Shown piece by piece: positions 1 through 8,691 of a DNA stretch of 64,000 nt (position 1 is its first letter; the number at the start of each line of letters is the position of its first letter). The stretch covers positions 45,476 through 109,475 of the forward strand of contig JAGRKA010000003.1 of NCBI GenBank assembly GCA_020442475.1, written 5' to 3'. The notes under the pieces were generated by a model. The model saw only the letters and a program-made list of their open reading frames with translations. It was not told where the DNA came from and searched no databases. Origin of the DNA: Alphaproteobacteria bacterium. Its GTDB lineage: Bacteria > Pseudomonadota > Alphaproteobacteria > Micavibrionales > Micavibrionaceae. Both the position numbers and the translations under genes were made by a program.

Positions 1-503
1 TCCGGGACGGATTGTGCGCCTGCCGTGTAAACAAACATGCTCGTATTTTTCGTACCCGAGGTTACGGCAGTCGTATCGTGTCCGCTCACGTAATTTATGA
101 TTTTATAGGGCGCGCCCGTGGCCGGGTCATGTGTAAAGGCGACACCAGAAACCGTCACATGGTCCAGCATAGGCTGGACAAGAACGAGATCAGAGTCGGC
201 ATTATCGCTTTGATAGGATTCGATGACTTCGTCTATGGCAGCGCGGAGGGCTTGTTCACCACAGATATCAAGGCAGCTTTTATAGGCACCGGCTTTGGAT
301 TCTGTAAGGCTGTCTTCATTGGCTGCACTTGAACGAACGATCAGGCTTTGGCCGGGAAAGGCGCTTAAGATGTCGTCAACCAGACGGTTTTGATCTTCGG
401 ACCATGCCTGAACCGTGAAAAAACGGCAGGGAAGCACGCGCGAAGCTTTAACGCAATCGCGTAAAGAGAGAAGTGTTTCAGCTTTGGTCGATAAGGACGG
501 CAT
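1..503 (-). CDS. PEP/pyruvate-binding domain protein, N-terminal part (3' end off the left edge)
   Basis: Minus-strand frame open from an ATG at 503 to the window edge, 167 codons, no stop. The visible part resembles the N-terminal nucleotide-binding domain of PEP synthase / pyruvate phosphate dikinase: VRSSAANED at residues 56-64 followed by AGAY (71-74) matches the family's arginine-bearing VRSSA.NED...AG.Y block, and VAFTHDPATG (121-130) matches the later GV.FT.DP.TG block. That fold binds ATP and passes phosphate between PEP, pyruvate and a histidine domain. It lies 9 bp after the methyltransferase stop and is the last visible gene of the glycan operon. Whether a phosphohistidine or PEP-utilising domain follows cannot be seen, so the enzyme could be a PEP synthase, a dikinase or a specialised phosphotransferase. 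Confidence 0.8.
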   Translation of the reverse strand, partial: MPSLSTKAETLLSLRDCVKASRVLPCRFFTVQAWSEDQNRLVDDILSAFPGQSLIVRSSAANEDSLTESKAGAYKSCLDICGEQALRAAIDEVIESYQSDNADSDLVLVQPMLDHVTVSGVAFTHDPATGAPYKIINYVSGHDTTAVTSGTKNTSMFVYTAGAQSVP

Positions 504-512
504 CTGTATGGA

Positions 513-1286
513 TCATAAAGGTTTTCTGGCCGCCCATGCGCGGGTCAGATATGTCGCTTCAATCGTTTCTACGGAGGAAATCTTATCCTCTACCCAGTCC
601 AGAAACGCAGAAAATTTTTCGGCGCCCAACTGGACACGCATATCATTGACCGAGCGCCATGCGCCCATATAGCGCTCGGGTGTGAACTTGATAATATGTT
701 TTGATTCCAGATAGGTCGCTTCGGAGAATCTTCCGCATGTTTCCAATCGCGACAGCAACGTCTCCGTAAAGTCCGAACGGCCTGAAGAGACACGTTTGAT
801 ATCCGCGCCTTTAAGCTTTTTGGCGTAGTCCTCGATTTCAACAAGCAACGGATTGGCTTCGATAAAGCGGGGGTTCCAGAGGGCCACGAAATGACCGCCG
901 GGCTTAAGGACCCGTATGAACTCATCCGTGCCTTTATCGAAATCGACCCAATGAAACGAAGAAGCCATAGTCAGCAGGTCTTTACTCCCGGAGGGAAGGG
1001 TGGTCTCCTCTCCGGAGCCTTTCAACCACGAGGTGGCACCGTTATCCGGGTGGGCTTTTCCTTGTTGTCTCATATCGTCATTCGGTTCGACGGCGATAAT
1101 GGATTGCGGGTTTAACCCGGCCATCATACGCGTCCATATACCGGTGCCTGCGCCGACATCGGCAATATCGAGTTTATCTGCGGGTTTACCGGTAAGTCCT
1201 GTCAGGGCACGCAATATGGAGGGGGCGTAGTCGGGTCTGTATTTGGTGTAATCTTCCGCCAGCCCTGTAAAATCTCCATGTTTCAT
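513..1286 (-). CDS. class I SAM-dependent methyltransferase
   Basis: 257 residues of Rossmann-type methyltransferase. Motif I is IADVGAGTGI at residues 41-50, with the acidic ribose-binding residue in the following strand (AVEPNDDM); a FHWVDFDKGTDEFIRVLKPGG block corresponds to the post-motif region. Small-molecule methyltransferases of this type (Methyltransf_11) act in the cytoplasm on lipids, quinones or sugars, and the substrate cannot be told. Start is ATG at 1286 with AAGGA about 8 nt upstream. It follows the APS-kinase-like gene by 11 bp in the glycan operon, so methylation of a sugar or glycan precursor is the natural inference. Confidence 0.85.
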   Translation of the reverse strand: MKHGDFTGLAEDYTKYRPDYAPSILRALTGLTGKPADKLDIADVGAGTGIWTRMMAGLNPQSIIAVEPNDDMRQQGKAHPDNGATSWLKGSGEETTLPSGSKDLLTMASSFHWVDFDKGTDEFIRVLKPGGHFVALWNPRFIEANPLLVEIEDYAKKLKGADIKRVSSGRSDFTETLLSRLETCGRFSEATYLESKHIIKFTPERYMGAWRSVNDMRVQLGAEKFSAFLDWVEDKISSVETIEATYLTRAWAARKPL

Positions 1287-1297
1287 ATATCTGTCCT

Positions 1298-1858
1298 TTA
1301 TCCGTTATCCATGATCTGTGTGTTTTTATGATGTTCTATCGTGCGGAGCGTATCAATAATGAATTCTGCCGCATTGTGCGCCGAAGATTCAGGCGACCAC
1401 CGGTAATGTATATCAGGTGTGGGCGGGATATCTACCCTTAGATCAAGCCCGGCCACATCTTTAAGCAGCCCCCGGTCTGCTCTTTTATAGATATCCTTAG
1501 GGTCGCGTTTTCTGAGCTCTTCCAGCGGCACGTCCAGAAATATCTCTATATAGCCCGGTATATGCGCACGGTTCCAGGCATAGACAGGGTCATACATCGA
1601 AATGGTGGCGATAACGACGTCCAAGCCTTGATCTGCCAGAAATTTGCAGAGGCGTCCGTAGCGTGAAGCCAGTTCAATGCGCTCCTCCCGTGTGTGGGCA
1701 TGTATCGCATCCATAATCGCGCGGAGTTCGTCCCCATCGAGAAAGATTGGAGATCGCCCCTGTTCTTTCAAATGTGCAATAAGCGCTTGTGCGGTCGTGC
1801 TTTTGCCTGCACCGGAGAGGCCTGTAATCCAGAAAACATTTGGTTGTGTCTGCGTCAT
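1298..1858 (-). CDS. cysC: adenylylsulfate kinase-like P-loop kinase (CysC family)
   Basis: About 186 residues, close to the size of a stand-alone APS kinase. The P-loop GLSGAGKST is at residues 13-21 and DGDELR at 41-46 sits where CysC has DGDNVR. APS kinase phosphorylates adenylylsulfate to PAPS, the sulfate donor of sulfotransferases. The start is taken as ATG 1858, whose ATGA overlaps the stop of the upstream sulfotransferase; a TTG two codons earlier is less likely. The direct coupling to a sulfotransferase supports a PAPS-supply role. The C-terminal part departs from canonical CysC (DLRVDIPPTPDI), and no sulfate adenylyltransferase is visible, so another phosphoryl acceptor remains possible. 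Confidence 0.8.
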   Translation of the reverse strand: MTQTQPNVFWITGLSGAGKSTTAQALIAHLKEQGRSPIFLDGDELRAIMDAIHAHTREERIELASRYGRLCKFLADQGLDVVIATISMYDPVYAWNRAHIPGYIEIFLDVPLEELRKRDPKDIYKRADRGLLKDVAGLDLRVDIPPTPDIHYRWSPESSAHNAAEFIIDTLRTIEHHKNTQIMDNG

Positions 1859-2775
1859 GCCCAATCCGATAAATCAAAATCAACCATGTTTTGCAAGAGC
1901 GCGATATCGTCTGCAAAAACATCCTGAAGATAGGCGCGGCTTTGCGCAGGCATCGGCATTTTTTCACCGGCCATATTGTCACGGAGGCGCTCCATATTAC
2001 GTTCGTCCTCCTCGTTGCTTAGAAAAGGTGCCGGATCTTCGTTTTTGCGAAGGGCTTCGATAATCTTGTCGAAACGGGCTTCGAAATAATCGCGTAACTC
2101 TTTTTGTACAGCCGGAACTTTGACGTTCACGCTCGTATGGTCAGGCGCTCTGGCCGGTTCGAAATCTTTATCCGTCAATCCAAGGAAGTCATATAGTTTA
2201 AGAAGTTCGCCGTGTGTATCGGAGGAGAGTGTTTCCGATTTAATGAGTAGAATTTGCTCGCGCGGGAAAAATTCCAGAAAATCCTGAATTTGTCGGCCGT
2301 AAAAACCTCTGCCCGTATAATTATGCGGCTGGATTTCGGCCCAAATGCCATCTTGCGCCGCTATGCGGGCCTTTTCGTGGAGCAGGGCATCGTGAAATTC
2401 GTGATCCTCCAGCCCTTGTAGCGCCGTATAGCGGTAATTCGCCCATGTGCGCTCTATCGGGTTGCGTACGGTGAAAATAAGCTTCATCTCCGGGTTGAAT
2501 TTTGCGATTTTTTCAGCCGTGTCTTTCCCGCCGAACATATAGGACGAAGAGCGTTCGCCAATCGCGATATGATCATCGTTAACAGCACTAAACCAGCGCT
2601 CAAGGAAGTATTCATCCCCTTTCTCATATTCCCAGCTTTTGTAGAAATAGTGAGGTTCGGGCCGCATCTCTTTGGGTAGGTAAATTTGCGGGTGCTGCAC
2701 GAGCATGGCGCTGAGGAAGCTTGTTCCTCCAGCTGATGTCCCGCCTATCAAGAAATTCGGTCTTTTAGCAGACAT
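1855..2775 (-). CDS. PAPS-dependent sulfotransferase
   Basis: 306 residues. The N-terminal GGTSAGGTSFL (11-21) is the 5'-phosphosulfate-binding loop and RNPIERTWANYRY (104-116) is the 3'-phosphate-binding motif of the sulfotransferase fold. These cytosolic enzymes move sulfate from PAPS to a sugar, lipid or other hydroxyl. It overlaps the asnB stop by 11 bp and its own stop is ATGA-coupled to the APS-kinase-like gene, so donor synthesis and transfer appear to be produced together. Its place among sugar-epimerase and aminotransferase genes points to a surface glycan as acceptor. The exact substrate is unknown. Confidence 0.88.
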   Translation of the reverse strand: MSAKRPNFLIGGTSAGGTSFLSAMLVQHPQIYLPKEMRPEPHYFYKSWEYEKGDEYFLERWFSAVNDDHIAIGERSSSYMFGGKDTAEKIAKFNPEMKLIFTVRNPIERTWANYRYTALQGLEDHEFHDALLHEKARIAAQDGIWAEIQPHNYTGRGFYGRQIQDFLEFFPREQILLIKSETLSSDTHGELLKLYDFLGLTDKDFEPARAPDHTSVNVKVPAVQKELRDYFEARFDKIIEALRKNEDPAPFLSNEEDERNMERLRDNMAGEKMPMPAQSRAYLQDVFADDIALLQNMVDFDLSDWA

Positions 2776-4663
2776 CGCGGACGCTCCCTTCGCTGCGCTG
2801 TTTCATGTTATATTCCGTATTGAGTAATGACCAGATCAGAAGCCGCCGGTTTTTTTCACCGGATAAATGTTCATTGATCAGCGTTTGCGTGGCATCTTTA
2901 TCAAGATAGTCGTAAAGCCGTGCCTTATCGTTCATCAGGGCCTTCTTGACAAATTCGATGCTTTCTCCCTTAAACCAGCTTGCATCCGGTGCGGAGAAGC
3001 CTTTTTTCTCCGCCGAGGAGATATCTTCCGGCATATAGCGGCGCATCACGTCGCGCAGGATTTGCTTTCCATCATTTGTTTTCTGGAAGTAGCCTTTGGT
3101 TTTGTTACCCGGCGTGTTTTCATCGATCCGGACGACTTCGGACAAGTTGTTGAGCTTCAGATGGACTGGGCATTGCATAGCAAAATCCACGAGATCATTG
3201 TCGAGGAACGGCACGCGGCTTTCCAGCCCGTGCGCCATAGAGAGCTTGTCCTCTACGACGAGAAGTCCGTGCAAAAAGGTTTTGGCCTCGAAATAGAGGG
3301 AATGGTTGATGTAATCTTCGGGTCGGGTCAGTTCAGGTGCGTGATGGCGGAATACGTCGCGGAAAATATCGCGGGTCCAGACATCTTTTACATCGTCCCA
3401 GATAGGTGCGAAAACGTCCCGGATCACGGCGTTAGGAATAAGGCGCTGCCAGAACAGGTAATATTTATCGATATAGTCTTCGAAATTGTCATTGACGACC
3501 GCGCGGTAGTAGCGCCACGGATAGCCGCCGAACATCTCATCTCCGCCAGCACCGCTCAGGACGACCTTAACGAATTTGGAGGCAAGTTGTGCGGCGTAAT
3601 AATTCGGATAGCTCTGCCCGACGCGCGGCTCTTCAAGATGCCACGCCAGCTTCGGCAGGCAGCGCTCCATATCCCCGGCTTTGAGCACCATTTCGTAATG
3701 CTCTGTCTTGCAGTGATAGGACATGTACTCGGCGCGCTCGCGCTCGTCGAAACCAAGCTCCAGCCCGGAGGCGGAGCGCAGGTCGAATCCGCAGGTGAAA
3801 GTCTTCATATAAGGGTGGGAGCGTGAAGCCACAGCCGTAATGGCACCGGAATCGATCCCGCCGCTAAGATAACTGCCAAGTTCTACATCGCTCACAAGCT
3901 GGCGGTTGACAGCCTGTACGAACAGACGGTCCAACTCTTCTCGGTATTCGCGGTCATCGGCCTTGATCGAGGGCTCGCGGAAATTGAAATCCCAAAACTG
4001 GCGGATACGGATTTTCTGGTCTTTTTCCGGGTCTACCACCATAAAATGCCCGGCGGGGAGAAGCTTGATATCGTCTTCGAAGGTTCGGTTGGTAAAGAGA
4101 TTTTGGAAGGTGAAATATTCCAGCAGCGCACGCTTATCCATTTTGCGCTTGAACGCGGTATCGGCGAGAATGGCTTTTTGCTCGGAGCCGAAGCGGAAAG
4201 TGCCGTTTTGTAAAGAATAGTAAAGCGGTTTGATCCCGTAGCGGTCGCGGGCCAGCACCATATGCTTGAGTTGCGTGTCCCAAAGGGCGAAGGCAAACAT
4301 GCCGTTCAGCTTTGTCAAAGCCCGCAGGCCCCATTCCATATAGGCATGCAGCAGCACTTCCGTATCGCTGGCGGAATGGAAGCGGTGGCCCTTGGATTCC
4401 AGCTCTGTACGCAACTCGCGGTAATTATAGATTTCACCGTTATAGGTCAGGATATAGCGCCCGTCTGCCGAGAGCATCGGCTGGTGCGCACCGGGGGACA
4501 AATCGATAATCGCAAGGCGGCGGTGGCCCAGCCCGATCGCGCCGTCGATCCACTGACCTTCCCCGTCCGGCCCGCGATGCGCAATTGCCCCGGTCATATT
4601 TTTGAGCGTAACAGGGGAGACGGGCTGTCCGTCAAGATGGAGGAGGCCCGCAATCCCGCACAT
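2765..4663 (-). CDS. asnB: asparagine synthase (glutamine-hydrolysing), glycan-cluster type
   Basis: 632 residues starting MCGIAG, which puts the glutaminase nucleophile Cys directly after the initiator Met; the open frame extends 11 codons further upstream but would bury that Cys, so ATG 4663 is chosen. The glutaminase part has HRGPDGEG (29-36) and the synthetase part has the PP-motif SGGIDS near residue 263. The enzyme takes ammonia from glutamine and amidates an ATP-activated carboxylate. AsnB homologues are common in O-antigen and capsule clusters, where some amidate sugar acids. The start lies 1 bp past the aminotransferase stop, in the middle of a tightly packed operon. Confidence 0.9.
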   Translation of the reverse strand: MCGIAGLLHLDGQPVSPVTLKNMTGAIAHRGPDGEGQWIDGAIGLGHRRLAIIDLSPGAHQPMLSADGRYILTYNGEIYNYRELRTELESKGHRFHSASDTEVLLHAYMEWGLRALTKLNGMFAFALWDTQLKHMVLARDRYGIKPLYYSLQNGTFRFGSEQKAILADTAFKRKMDKRALLEYFTFQNLFTNRTFEDDIKLLPAGHFMVVDPEKDQKIRIRQFWDFNFREPSIKADDREYREELDRLFVQAVNRQLVSDVELGSYLSGGIDSGAITAVASRSHPYMKTFTCGFDLRSASGLELGFDERERAEYMSYHCKTEHYEMVLKAGDMERCLPKLAWHLEEPRVGQSYPNYYAAQLASKFVKVVLSGAGGDEMFGGYPWRYYRAVVNDNFEDYIDKYYLFWQRLIPNAVIRDVFAPIWDDVKDVWTRDIFRDVFRHHAPELTRPEDYINHSLYFEAKTFLHGLLVVEDKLSMAHGLESRVPFLDNDLVDFAMQCPVHLKLNNLSEVVRIDENTPGNKTKGYFQKTNDGKQILRDVMRRYMPEDISSAEKKGFSAPDASWFKGESIEFVKKALMNDKARLYDYLDKDATQTLINEHLSGEKNRRLLIWSLLNTEYNMKQRSEGSVRDVC

Positions 4664-4664
4664 A

Positions 4665-5840
4665 TCAGCCGATCTCCTTGATGGCCTTGACGACATAGGC
4701 GTAGTCTTCCGCCGTCATGCGGTTATGGAGCGGGATCGCCATCGTGTTGTCGTTGCAATCGCGCGCGGCGGTGAAATCCTCCGGCGTCAGGCTGAAACGC
4801 TCCCGGTAATAACCCAGCATATGTACGGCATGGGTGCCGGGGCGGGTCGAAACACCGCGCTCTTGCAGGATTTCCATGATCTCATTGCGGGGGATGGGCG
4901 CTTTGTCCGGATCAACGTAAGTGACATAGGCCTGCCAGCCGTGGCGGCTTCCTGCCGGAGCCGCAGGCGTGCGCAGCCAGTCGATTCCGGCCAACTCTTC
5001 CGCGTAATAGGATGCCCACTGATTGCGCTCGTCGATAAAGCCGTCCAGCTTGCCGAGTTGCACAAGCCCGACTGCGCCTTGCAGATCCGTCATGCGGTAA
5101 TTATAGCCGAGTATATCAAAATCTGGCAGGAGGTAAGGGCGCGGGCCGTGATGACGCTGTTCTTCGGACAGGCTCGCCCCGTGATTGCGCATACGGTTCA
5201 TACGCTCCGCCAGAGCGGGGTCATTCGTTGTGACCATGCCGCCTTCGCCGGTCGTGACCGATTTGCGCGGGTGAAAGGAAAAGGCCGCCACATCGCCCAA
5301 AGAGCCTGCGGGGCGGCCTTGCCAGTCTGCTCCGGCGGCGCAGGCTGCATCCTCAACGATCTTAACTTCCGGCGGCAGCGCAGCACGGAGCGCATCCATA
5401 TCAAGGCAGCGTCCGAACAGGTGAACCGCGATCACGGCTTTGGTGCGCGTTGTCACCTTCGCGGCAATTTGCGTGATGTCGATATTGAAGCTTTCGCGGT
5501 CCACATCGACAAACACAGGCGTTGCACCGCAATAGAGGACGACATTGGCGGTCGCCACCCATGTAAAGGCCGGGACGATGACTTCGTCGCCCGGTCCGAC
5601 TCCCAGCCCGGCCAGCGCCAGATGCAGGCCGGTCGTGCAAGAGGTGACAGCCAGCGCATGCCGGACCTTATGACGCTCGGCGAAAGCCTGTTCGAAGGCC
5701 GCGACTTTCGGCCCCTGCGTCAGCCAGCCGCTCATAAGCGGTTCGCGCACGGCCTGCCATTCCTCTTCGCCCGTAACGGGCAGGGCGATGGCGATGGAGC
5801 GCTTTTCCGGATTTACGTTTTCAGGGTTATTCGCTGTCAA
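4665..5840 (-). CDS. DegT/DnrJ/EryC1/StrS family PLP aminotransferase
   Basis: 391 residues with the sugar-aminotransferase signature: SCTTGLHLAL near residue 67, EDAACAAGA around 162, and the PLP lysine in SFHPRKSVTTGEGG near residue 193. The family converts nucleotide-linked ketosugars to aminosugars. No in-frame ATG or GTG exists near the N terminus. The start is TTG at 5840, preceded by AAGGAG with a 7-nt spacer, a convincing ribosome-binding site. The first codons overlap the 3' end of the epimerase gene by 14 bp, indicating translational coupling. With the epimerase it probably makes an aminosugar for the glycan of this operon. Confidence 0.9.
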   Translation of the reverse strand: MTANNPENVNPEKRSIAIALPVTGEEEWQAVREPLMSGWLTQGPKVAAFEQAFAERHKVRHALAVTSCTTGLHLALAGLGVGPGDEVIVPAFTWVATANVVLYCGATPVFVDVDRESFNIDITQIAAKVTTRTKAVIAVHLFGRCLDMDALRAALPPEVKIVEDAACAAGADWQGRPAGSLGDVAAFSFHPRKSVTTGEGGMVTTNDPALAERMNRMRNHGASLSEEQRHHGPRPYLLPDFDILGYNYRMTDLQGAVGLVQLGKLDGFIDERNQWASYYAEELAGIDWLRTPAAPAGSRHGWQAYVTYVDPDKAPIPRNEIMEILQERGVSTRPGTHAVHMLGYYRERFSLTPEDFTAARDCNDNTMAIPLHNRMTAEDYAYVVKAIKEIG

Positions 5841-6807
5841 CGCCGTGCTCCTTGCGCCAGTCGATCAGGCGTTGCAACCCTTCGCGCAATTCGATTGTGT
5901 ATTTGAAGCCCAGATCTTTTTCGGCTTTCAGCGGGCAGCCAATCCGGTTTTGCACGAGGCGGCGGGCATCGTCTGCGCTATAGGGGTTGTACTGTACTTT
6001 AAGATCAGAGTTTTTCAACTCCAGAATCGTATCGCACAACTCCTTGATCGTTGTTTGTACGCCAGTGCCGACATTGTAGCATTCATCTGTGGCTTCGGCC
6101 TGCAAGGCCAATACGTTCGCGCGGGCCGTGTCATAGACCGAGACGAAATCGTAGGCTTGCGTGCCGTCGCCGTTAATCTGCGGGGCTTCGTTCGCGGCAA
6201 CCTTATTGAGCATGATCGGAATGACCCCGGTATAGGCGGCTGTCTGGTCCTGATGCGGGCCGTAGACATTCATATAGCGCAGGCCGACATAATCCAGCCC
6301 GTAACGGTCGTGGAAGGCGTGGCACATGGCCTCGCCGCAGATTTTTGATGCACCGTAGAAATTGCGGTTATTGTAAGGGTGCTTTTCCGTCATCGGGACT
6401 TCGAGCGCATCGCCGTAGACGGAGGCCGAAGAGGAGTAGACCAGCCGTTCAATATTGTTGTTCACACAGGCTTCCAGTACGTTAAATGTTCCCTCAATGT
6501 TGACGTGGAAGGCTGTGCGCGGGAAATCCTTACAGTGCAGGAGCCACATCGCAGCCAGATGTACCACGCCGTCCGCGTCTTTCATCGCGTCGTTCAGCAC
6601 ATCCGTATCGCGGATGTCGCCACCGTTCGGATAAATCACACAGCGCTCGTTTTTCAGCGAGTCTTCAAGGTTGCTCATTTTGCCGCGGGTAAAATTGTCG
6701 TAGATTGTGACGCGGCCCACATCGGTTTTCAGCAGCTCCGCTACGACGTGAGAGCCGATAAAGCCGCCGCCACCGATCACCAGAATATTTTTACCCGTCA
6801 GTTTCAC
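5827..6807 (-). CDS. NAD-dependent sugar epimerase/dehydratase (extended SDR)
   Basis: 326 residues. The NAD-binding GGGGFIGSH is at 12-20, YSSSASVYGD carries the catalytic Ser region (124-133), and Y151-x3-K155 (YGASK) is the catalytic pair. Extended SDRs of this type epimerise or dehydrate nucleotide sugars such as UDP-glucose or UDP-GlcNAc derivatives. Start is GTG at 6807, preceded by AGGAG about 9 nt upstream. It is the first gene of the seven-gene minus-strand glycan operon, and its promoter must lie in the 129-bp gap shared with the divergent LhgO-like gene. The exact sugar cannot be assigned by eye. Confidence 0.9.
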   Translation of the reverse strand: MKLTGKNILVIGGGGFIGSHVVAELLKTDVGRVTIYDNFTRGKMSNLEDSLKNERCVIYPNGGDIRDTDVLNDAMKDADGVVHLAAMWLLHCKDFPRTAFHVNIEGTFNVLEACVNNNIERLVYSSSASVYGDALEVPMTEKHPYNNRNFYGASKICGEAMCHAFHDRYGLDYVGLRYMNVYGPHQDQTAAYTGVIPIMLNKVAANEAPQINGDGTQAYDFVSVYDTARANVLALQAEATDECYNVGTGVQTTIKELCDTILELKNSDLKVQYNPYSADDARRLVQNRIGCPLKAEKDLGFKYTIELREGLQRLIDWRKEHGVDSE

Positions 6808-6901
6808 TTTGAGAGTCTCCTGTTGTTTGCTTATATGCGCGTCTATAAAACGCCCCGACTATACAAGCTGAAATCCGCGCCGTAAACGAAATATCAAGTG
6901 A

Positions 6902-6930
6902 TTGATAGGCAAACGCTTTTATCATAGTTT
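6902..6930 (+). promoter_or_regulatory. possible sigma70-type promoter of the LhgO-like gene
   Basis: TTGATA (6902-6907), 17-nt spacer, TAGTTT (6925-6930). Transcription would begin about at the ATG (6937), and no Shine-Dalgarno sequence precedes that ATG, which would make the mRNA leaderless. The -10 match is weak. Confidence 0.3.
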
Positions 6931-6936
6931 GACCGG

Positions 6937-8040
6937 ATGGAAAGGCTGGATGTCATCGTTATCGGGGCAGGAGTCGTCGGGCTTGCGGTAGCCAGAGCGC
7001 TTGCGCTGGCCGGGCGGGAGGTCGTCGTCGCTGAAAAAGAGCCGGGTTTCGGTTCAGGGATCAGCGCGCGCAACTCCGGGGTTATTCATGCCGGGATCTA
7101 TTATCCGCAAGACTCGCTCAAGGCCCGATTATGTGTGGCTGGACGGCAGAAGCTTTATGAATATGCGGAGGCGCGGGGCGTGCCCTACCGGCATTGTGGA
7201 AAGCTTTTGGTGGCTTGCGATGGAGAGGATGAGGCGAAGCTCGACTCTATTGTCGCTCGCGCAGCGGCTAACGGCGTCAATGATTTGCGCACTCTGTCCG
7301 TGGCGGAGGCAAGGGCGCTGGAGCCGGAACTATCCTGCACGGCGGCGCTGCTGTCGCCCTCGACGGGGATTATTGATATTCACAGCCTGATGGAGGCGTT
7401 TATCGCGGATATCGAAGATTCGGGTGGTGTGCTGGCCTGCGGAAACGGGATCGAATCGATCCGCGCCATAGAAGACGGATTTTTAATCGAAACAGGCGGG
7501 GAAAGCCTGATCGCGCAGAATGTTGTGAACGCGGCGGGGCTGGATGCGCAAGGGCTGGCCTCCCGTATTGAAGGGTTGGATTCGGCTTTTGTTCCAAAGC
7601 TTGCGCGGGCCAAGGGCAATTATTTCAGCGTAAGCGGTAAGGCACCTTTTTCCCGGCTGGTTTATCCTGTGCCGGTGCCGGGCGGTCTGGGCGCGCATTT
7701 TACGATGAATATCGCGGGAGAAAGCCTGTTCGGCCCGGATGTGGAATGGCTGGAGGAAGGGCAGGCGGAGGATTACACGGTTGATCCGGCGCGGGCTGAA
7801 AGCTTTTACCGCTCGGTCGAACGCTTCTGGCCGGGCGTCAAGGCGCGGACGCTTATCCCGGCCTATGCGGGGATTCGCCCGAAAATTGTCGGTCCGGGAG
7901 AAAAAGACGGGGATTTCGTGATTCAGGATGAGCGCATCCACGGTCTCAAAGGACTGGTCAACCTCTTCGGAATTGAAAGTCCCGGTCTGACGGCCTCCAT
8001 GGCAATCGCGGAGGAAGTGGCAAGGCGATTGTCCGGGTAG
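6937..8040 (+). CDS. lhgO: FAD-dependent L-2-hydroxyglutarate dehydrogenase/oxidase-like (LhgO family)
   Basis: 367 residues of the DAO superfamily. The FAD-binding GAGVVG is at residues 10-15, and RNSGVIHAGIYYP soon after is characteristic of the LhgO/L2HGDH branch. LhgO oxidises L-2-hydroxyglutarate to 2-oxoglutarate and passes electrons to quinone at the inner membrane. The C-terminal GIRPKIVGPG block also fits. The gene is divergent from the glycan operon and stands alone. A related glycerol-3-phosphate or D-amino-acid dehydrogenase is the alternative, but the N-terminal signature favours LhgO. Confidence 0.85.
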   Translation: MERLDVIVIGAGVVGLAVARALALAGREVVVAEKEPGFGSGISARNSGVIHAGIYYPQDSLKARLCVAGRQKLYEYAEARGVPYRHCGKLLVACDGEDEAKLDSIVARAAANGVNDLRTLSVAEARALEPELSCTAALLSPSTGIIDIHSLMEAFIADIEDSGGVLACGNGIESIRAIEDGFLIETGGESLIAQNVVNAAGLDAQGLASRIEGLDSAFVPKLARAKGNYFSVSGKAPFSRLVYPVPVPGGLGAHFTMNIAGESLFGPDVEWLEEGQAEDYTVDPARAESFYRSVERFWPGVKARTLIPAYAGIRPKIVGPGEKDGDFVIQDERIHGLKGLVNLFGIESPGLTASMAIAEEVARRLSG

Positions 8041-8116
8041 AAGTATACCCAGTTTATATAATCTTAAATATTGCCTGTTATCCTGTTCTTCAATCAGGAA
8101 TTGAGGAGGTTGTTTT

Positions 8117-8671
8117 ATGAGTTCAGATAGAGAAAATCCAGATTGGGATGAGGGGCTTTCTCCTGATACGGAGTATCCTGAAAACGCTCATGAAGAGCTT
8201 GAGATAGAGAACGAACACGAAAGCCAGCCCGGTGATCTTTTTGAGGCGCTTGCAGAGATTGTGAACAATGAGCCTGAGCATGGTTACGTAGCGCGTGAAT
8301 ATCATGAAGTGTTCCTGCATTTTTTTCCGGAATTGCAATCGGCTTTTGCCGTGGCGGCTGCAGACGGATATCTGGAAGCAAAAGAGTTTTTGGGGCTTTT
8401 AGCTGGCAAAATGCATGATAGCGGTGATATTGATGATATGTTTGTGAGTCTACAGGCTGTACGCGAAGCACAGGCTCTGGTCGTAAATAGCGGTATGCAT
8501 GATCCGGATGGTTTGTATGTGACGGGGATCGCTGCGGCACTTCAGAAAAGTTATAATTCGCCGGAGTTTCAGACAGAAATTCGCAGCAGGTTGGATAGAG
8601 AAAACCCTTTAGAGGAGCAGCCTGCTCGTCATAGCATAACTGCGCCGCCTATTGATCGGCACAAATTATAA
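8117..8671 (+). CDS. acidic protein of unknown function
   Basis: 184 residues, not recognised. The first ~50 residues are very acidic and probably disordered (many Glu, Asp, Asn, Pro); residues ~55-150 read as helical (FEALAEIVNN, FAVAAADGYLEAKEFLGLLA); the tail is polar. AADGYLEAKEF loosely resembles a calcium-binding loop followed by a helix, but an EF-hand is not convincing. There is no signal peptide or membrane segment. An ATTGAGGAGG ribosome-binding site sits about 9 nt before the ATG. The gene is alone between lhgO and the converging flgH. A CtrA-like half-match (TTTA-N7-TTAAA, 8053-8068) lies upstream. Confidence 0.7.
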   Translation: MSSDRENPDWDEGLSPDTEYPENAHEELEIENEHESQPGDLFEALAEIVNNEPEHGYVAREYHEVFLHFFPELQSAFAVAAADGYLEAKEFLGLLAGKMHDSGDIDDMFVSLQAVREAQALVVNSGMHDPDGLYVTGIAAALQKSYNSPEFQTEIRSRLDRENPLEEQPARHSITAPPIDRHKL

Positions 8672-8691
8672 CCCACCCTAGGGTCAGGACC

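Noticed and set aside
64..332. Plus-strand frame at the left edge
   Set aside because: The minus strand carries a recognisable PEP/pyruvate-binding domain across the same bases.
2867..3826. Long plus-strand frame (319 codons) opposite asnB
   Set aside because: It is antisense to a clear asparagine synthase with intact motifs; its residues follow from the codon bias of the real gene.
4602..5906. Long plus-strand frame (434 codons) opposite the aminotransferase
   Set aside because: Antisense shadow; the minus strand has a full DegT-family protein with catalytic lysine.
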